A DNA stretch of 64,000 nt from Spirodela intermedia (taxonomy: Eukaryota > Streptophyta > Magnoliopsida > Alismatales > Araceae): NCBI GenBank assembly GCA_902729315.2, contig LR746268.1, positions 6,307,501 through 6,371,500 of the forward strand, written 5' to 3'. Within the stretch, counting starts at the first letter, position 1, and each line of letters starts with the position of its first letter. Positions 59,100-64,000 of the stretch are shown one piece after another. The position numbers and the translations under genes were made by a program. The notes beneath the pieces are model-generated. The model was given only the letters and a program-made list of their open reading frames with translations, was not told the origin of the DNA and made no database searches.

Positions 59100-62010
59100 T
59101 AACCTAAGACAAAGTTAGAATACAATTAATTTAACTCTTGCTTCTTGATCTAAGTGTTTGGGACGACAACTTCATGTTGACCACGTCGTCCCCTCACACA
59201 ATGAAAGAAAGCATTTGAGAGTAGAAGAGGGAGGAAGGCAAGACAGAAAAGGAACACTAAAAGGAGGAAAACAAAGATTTACATGGTTTAGGGAAACCTT
59301 CTCATGTCTACGATCATGAGTAATATACTATCTCATTGGAGAGCAATTGTCTCACAAGAATATACATTAATGTAGTCACTACTAGACACCACCACAAGCA
59401 TAGTTGAGCACTACCACCAGTACCATTGAACAATTGCCACCACAATGACCGCCACAACACAAGGAAGGAAGAAGGTTTACCGCTCCACTGTTGGTTGCTC
59501 TAATGATTGATGTGAGAGCTCCTTTCCCTCTTCTTTCCTCGTTCTGCCATTGGGTGAGATGAGTGTGGTGAGGGCAGACAAATGAACGATCAAATATAAA
59601 AATCGATATTGTCGACATCCTATTGACCCTTTTATATACCCCTTTCACGAATCTTGTAATTAGATCCATGCATCCTCTACATCTTGGGCCTAGGTCCACA
59701 TACTTGTTACTATTTTGGGCTTTGATCAATTCTCCACATCTTCTAACAATCTCTCACTTGGAGAATGATATTCATATAGACATGAAAATAGCTCATGTGC
59801 TAATGCAAATGTTGCCAATCAACTTATTTTGAAGATGAATTGAGGCCATACACAACCTCAACTTCTTAGTGACAATTGCCTTCGTCAACATATATGTTGG
59901 GTTCTTCAACCCACTGATCTTTTTCAATTACAGAGCTTCATCTTCTAACAAGATTTGAATGAAATGATATCTCAATTGCATATGCTTTGTCTTAGAATGA
60001 AACATGAGATTCTTTACTAAATGAATGACACTTTGGTTGTCTAAAAACAACAAAGTGTTTTCTAGCTTTAGTGACAGCCACATAACCTCTATAGTAGAGA
60101 GCATCAAGATTTTCTATAATTGTGAAATCAAACTCACGGTTATACTGCTCAAGGTGTAGATGTACCTAGAGGTGCTTCTCCTCGTGTCCACATCACCACC
60201 TAAATCAGAATCTACAAAATCTTACAATTTCATATTACTCTTTTGAAAACAAAGAGTCATACTTGAGGTGTCTCTCAAATATCAAAGGATCTATTGAACT
60301 ATTGTCCAATACTTTTTTCTTGAATTTATCATAAATCTATTCACTATTCCCACTACATATGCTATGTTTGATCTGGTGTAGATCATAACGTACATGAGAC
60401 TCCCTACAACTGAAGCATAAAGAATCTTCTTCATGTCTTGTTTCTCCTCTATTATCTTCAGTGTTTGATCTTTTGAAACCTTGAAGTGATTTGCTAGGGG
60501 TGTGCCCATAGGACTTGTATTTTGTATGTTGAACATGCAAAGTATCTTTTCAATATAGCTTTCTTGAGATAGCTTCAAGAAACTAGTAGCTTTGTCTTGT
60601 GTAATCCTTATTCTAAAGATTTCTTTGTTGCCCCCAAGTCCTTCATTTTAAATTACTTTGCTAACTGCCCCTTTAACTTACTAATTTCTTACATATTAGC
60701 TCTTTCAATCAACATATCATCAACATAAAGTAACAATATGATATAACAACTTTCAAACTTCTTCCAATAACAACAATGGTTCATTTAACATCTCACGAAG
60801 CCATTTCTCATCATGAATTTATCAAATCTTTTGTACCACTATCTTGATGTTTGCTTCAGCTCATAGAGATTCTTTTTCAACTAACATAATTGATTTTTCT
60901 TTTCTCTAACAAAAGTTCCTTCATATTGCACCATGTAAATCTCTTCAACTAAATCACCATGAAAGAAAGCTATCTTGACTTTGAATTGTTCCAAGTGAAG
61001 ATTTTCTACAACCACCATACTAAACACTAATGTCACTATGGTTAATTTCACAACAAAAGAGAAAATTTTAGTAAAATCAATACCTTCTTTTTGTTGAAAT
61101 TCCTTCACAATAAATATTGCTTTGTATCTCCTACTTTCATCATGTTCTTCTTTGATTCTAAAGACCACTTATTGTGAAAAGCTCTCTTCCCACTTGGTAG
61201 TAGAGTTAGCACTTATGTTATTTATTACCTTGGAATAAAAGATTTAGGCTCACCACCATTAGTTAATAATAAATAATGCAAGGAAGAAGAATACCTTTCA
61301 ACTAATTTTCTTATTCTATTTGATCTTCTTAGTTGAAATGAAGTGGGATAGGCTTCATTCTCTACACTTACATTTTCTAAGCTATGCTCAGCCCTTTTAG
61401 GTAAATCATCTTCTAAAATTTCTTTAAGTTCAACTTGATTCGTACCACTTGCATACTTTTCATCACAATCTGATTTTAAATCTAAGTTGTTCTTGTACAT
61501 AATAGTTTCATTGAATATCACATGTTTGCTCCTCAAAATTTATTGATTTTGATCATACCAAAATCAATAGTCAAATTCATCAACTCCATATCTAATGAAA
61601 AATATTTTCTAGATTTTGGGTCTAGCTTATCTCTACTTTCAAAATCAACATGAACATATGAAAGGCATCCAAAAATTCTCAAATAAGATAGATTTACCCT
61701 TTTTCTGTCCAACACTCTTTTGGCAATTGATGGTCAAGAGGAACATATAGTCCTCTATTTGTCAAGTGAGTGGTTGTGCTCACTACTTCTGTCCAAAACA
61801 TTTTAGGTAATTCAGCATGAATACTCATGCTTTTGACTCACTCATTCAAAGTCTTATTCATTCTTTCAACAACACTATTTTACTAAGGTGTGTTTGAAAT
61901 TGTCTTCTTTATTCAAATACCATGCTCAAAATAGAAATCCTTAAATGATTGACTATCATACTTGTCAATGTTATCATATCACAAGCACTTTAATTTCTTT
62001 CTAGACTCAA
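59100..62010 (-). mobile_element. Degenerate Ty1/copia retrotransposon pol region with probable 3' LTR
   Basis: Minus-strand fragments in the order expected of copia pol are separated by frameshifts and stops. The integrase C-terminal part is at about 61535-62010 (an NSVVERMN-type match). A linker follows at 61225-61536. The reverse transcriptase start is near 60881-61168, with the YVDD active-site motif at about 60715-60726. The reverse transcriptase end is near 60291-60578 (VGSLMY), and RNase H at about 59830-60290. A purine-rich tract follows at 59749-59765, and a 5'-TGTTAG end starts at 59748. No frame covers the whole, so it is inactive. Gag, the integrase core and a 5' LTR are not visible in the window, so it is truncated or highly decayed. 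Confidence 0.82.
59150..59748 (-). repeat. Probable 3' LTR of the copia remnant
   Basis: It begins with TGTTAG immediately after the polypurine tract and contains a TATATAAAAGG promoter-like box at about 59632-59643, as expected of an LTR. The outer boundary is a guess, because no second LTR is present in the window to compare. Confidence 0.5.
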
Positions 62011-64000
62011 TCTCAACTTGATCTTTTCAAACTTTAAAAGTCTTAAATACCTTAGATTTATTTTCCATATATAAATTCATACCTTCTGAGTTGAGTTGTT
62101 GATGAAGATAAAATTATATCTAGAACCTCTAAGAGGAGTGATAAGTCTTTATTATCATGAATATAATTAATAAATAATATAGTTTTAGCCTTAACTCATG
62201 ATAAATAGACTTATATTTATAATAAATTATAAAAAATAGTTTTTATTTAATTAATATGAATTTATGGCTAATTATATGAATTTATATAATTTATATAATT
62301 TTATTTTTTAGATAAATAAAAAAAATAAAATAAAATAAAATAAAAGGATAGAAAAAGGGGGGGACTCACTGACCAATCAAGTCTAAAAGTAGGTCAAAAG
62401 CACAATTAAGGTGGAGTTACAAGTAGGGGCTTAAGCAACTATGAACTAATAGGGGCATGTGTGCATCGCTCTCCTTTCACGTTACTAGTAGTTAGTCAGG
62501 CGTGGGGCAAAGAGTGGTTGTACACATGCTCATTGATTTCTAAATCTCATATTACTATATATTCATCCTAGAATTTGATGTATAACTGATGTGAGACTAA
62601 ATCGACAATCACTTTTTTTGAAATGATTTCGATAGTTTTAATATGTTAAATATTTCTCATTTATAACAACAAGATACCATGATGTCGTCACTTTATAAGG
62701 ATACTCGAGTACTTATTTTACTCACTCTTATGTAGGTGAGTTTAGTGCAGGTTTGAATCCTACGAGAGCCAAAATTGGCATACATCTCTGATTAAATCAT
62801 GATTTTCTTGTAGATTATTAACGAAGGATCAAGTCACTAGAATCGCTCAATTATTAGCGAAAATCTCGTCAACGCAATTCGTAGAGTATTGTTACTAAAA
62901 TTATTGAATGATTCACGATAAAAAGATCATGAATCTATTGAGTAAACTATTTTCAATTGATCTACGAACGAGTTGTCATCAAGAAGAGGATTATCCTTTG
63001 AGAGATGAGTCACCACTTTTTGAGAATGCACTAGATGTGATGAAGAGTCTTTTTTTGCTGTGCGGATCTAAGAATGAAGCTCTTAAACATGTGCACTACC
63101 TCTATCCAACTCTTTTCCATTGGGTGACAATCGCTAAAGAGTTACAAAGTCGTCATTTTTTCGTTCTATTAGGTGACAATTGTCGGAGATTATTTGACAA
63201 CCTATTTCATTGATCTTTAGACTTTGTAAGAAAATCTAGAGATTGTCCACGCCATCCTTGTCCAAAGAGAGTCTTTGAGGTTATAGACAATGCACGACAA
63301 TCCTCTCGAATACTTAGGATTCTAATACATCATCGATGCATCACCATTGTGACACTGAATTTTGTTTTATCATTTTTTTTAATTAATTTAGCTTACACTT
63401 TCATTTTTTATACTTTGAAAAAGGATCCAATGAATGTCCAAGTTGTTCATGTCTAAAGAGAGCCTTTGAGGTTATGGGCATCATTCGATAATCCTCTTGA
63501 ATATATAAAATTATGGTGGTCAGTGTCGCAAGGTAAACTTTCTACCTTTTCTACTTGCAACTTAATTTTCACTTCATTTAATGATAATTTATCTGATTTT
63601 TATTTTCTAATTTATTCTTCATTCAATTCTGATTCTTATGATTTTTACAGATCTAAATTTGACCAATTAAATTATCTATAATCACTTTCATAAAAATTAC
63701 TAGACAAAACTTTATTTCTACTCAATTCATATTTGTCGAGGTGCTGACATCATCATGACATCTGCATCACTTATTTTCTTTTTTGTGAGTATTAAATATA
63801 TTTTATTTTTATTTCTAGTCTAAAATTTATAAAAAATCATATTTTTACAAAAAGTTATGAAATATTATGAGATATTATATTAGGCCCTTATGATCGACCA
63901 AGAAAATTTTCACTATTTTTAAAACTTTTGTTGAATTATAATTTATATATTTATTGAGAGATACTTCTAAATATCTAAAAATTAGTATTTTTTATTTTTA
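62011..64000. other. AT-rich DNA downstream of copia remnant, no gene seen
   Basis: Very AT-rich to about 62,350, then mixed. A 101-codon plus frame (62908-63213) has no recognisable domain. An imperfect repeat pair lies at 63250-63312 and 63438-63506. Confidence 0.4.
63250..63506. repeat. Imperfect direct repeat pair, about 190 bp apart
   Basis: Copy 1 (63250-63312) and copy 2 (63438-63506) share AAAGAGAG(T/C)CTTTGAGGTTAT, then a CGA(C/T)AATCCTCT(C/T)GAATA block at the same spacing. The origin is unknown; the repeats may be internal to a transposon. Confidence 0.7.

Noticed and set aside
1-64000. CRISPR arrays, operons or bacterial signals
   Set aside because: The window is plant nuclear DNA with introns. 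The repeats present are microsatellites, minisatellites and retroelement relics without regular spacers.

Overview
This is a nuclear plant (angiosperm) sequence. The genes are split by GT-AG introns and encode plant-specific families: SGS3, an auxin response factor, an ATL RING-H2 protein, a phytolongin and a plant carboxylesterase. Several coding exons are strongly GC-rich (carboxylesterase, phytolongin, last ARF exons), which suits a monocot or early-diverging angiosperm, but the species cannot be fixed from sequence alone. Dinucleotide (GA/CT)n tracts are very common in leaders, introns and intergenic DNA.

Layout. 1-3.3 kb is non-coding with CT/GA tracts. 3.3-7.0 kb (minus) is SGS3, a core RNA-silencing factor. 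Its probable 5' leader exon lies near 9.3-9.5 kb, and a small two-exon candidate gene sits between (7.9-8.4 kb). 10.3-14.9 kb is AT-rich and holds decayed LTR-retrotransposon DNA, including Ty1/copia gag/pre-integrase traces on the plus strand. A gene island follows from about 16.4 to 56.5 kb: an RRM RNA-binding protein (minus), a CLPTM1-family membrane protein with 12 exons over 9 kb (minus), a clade-B ARF with 13 coding exons (plus), a phytolongin (minus), an ATL-type RING-H2 E3 ligase (minus), a GDPD-family phosphodiesterase (minus), a U2AF35-related CCCH/RRM splicing factor (minus) and a CXE18-like carboxylesterase (minus). From about 57.3 kb the sequence is AT-rich again and carries a broken Ty1/copia pol region with a probable 3' LTR (minus, about 59.1-62.0 kb).

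Exon models for the nine main genes were built by hand from reading frame, splice-site consensus and phase. Every one closes in frame from ATG to stop. The genes are not an operon or a cluster with a shared pathway. They are a typical euchromatic mix: silencing, RNA processing, auxin transcription, membrane trafficking, ubiquitination and lipid or ester hydrolysis.

I found no clear new biological system. The observations most worth checking are the partial tandem duplication over the 5' end of the carboxylesterase gene, the small two-exon candidate beside SGS3, a GC-AG intron in the ARF gene, two NAGNAG acceptors in the splicing-factor gene, a 93-nt in-frame stop-free intron in the ATL gene, and a 113-bp tandem repeat with inverted-repeat cores at 48.1-48.3 kb.
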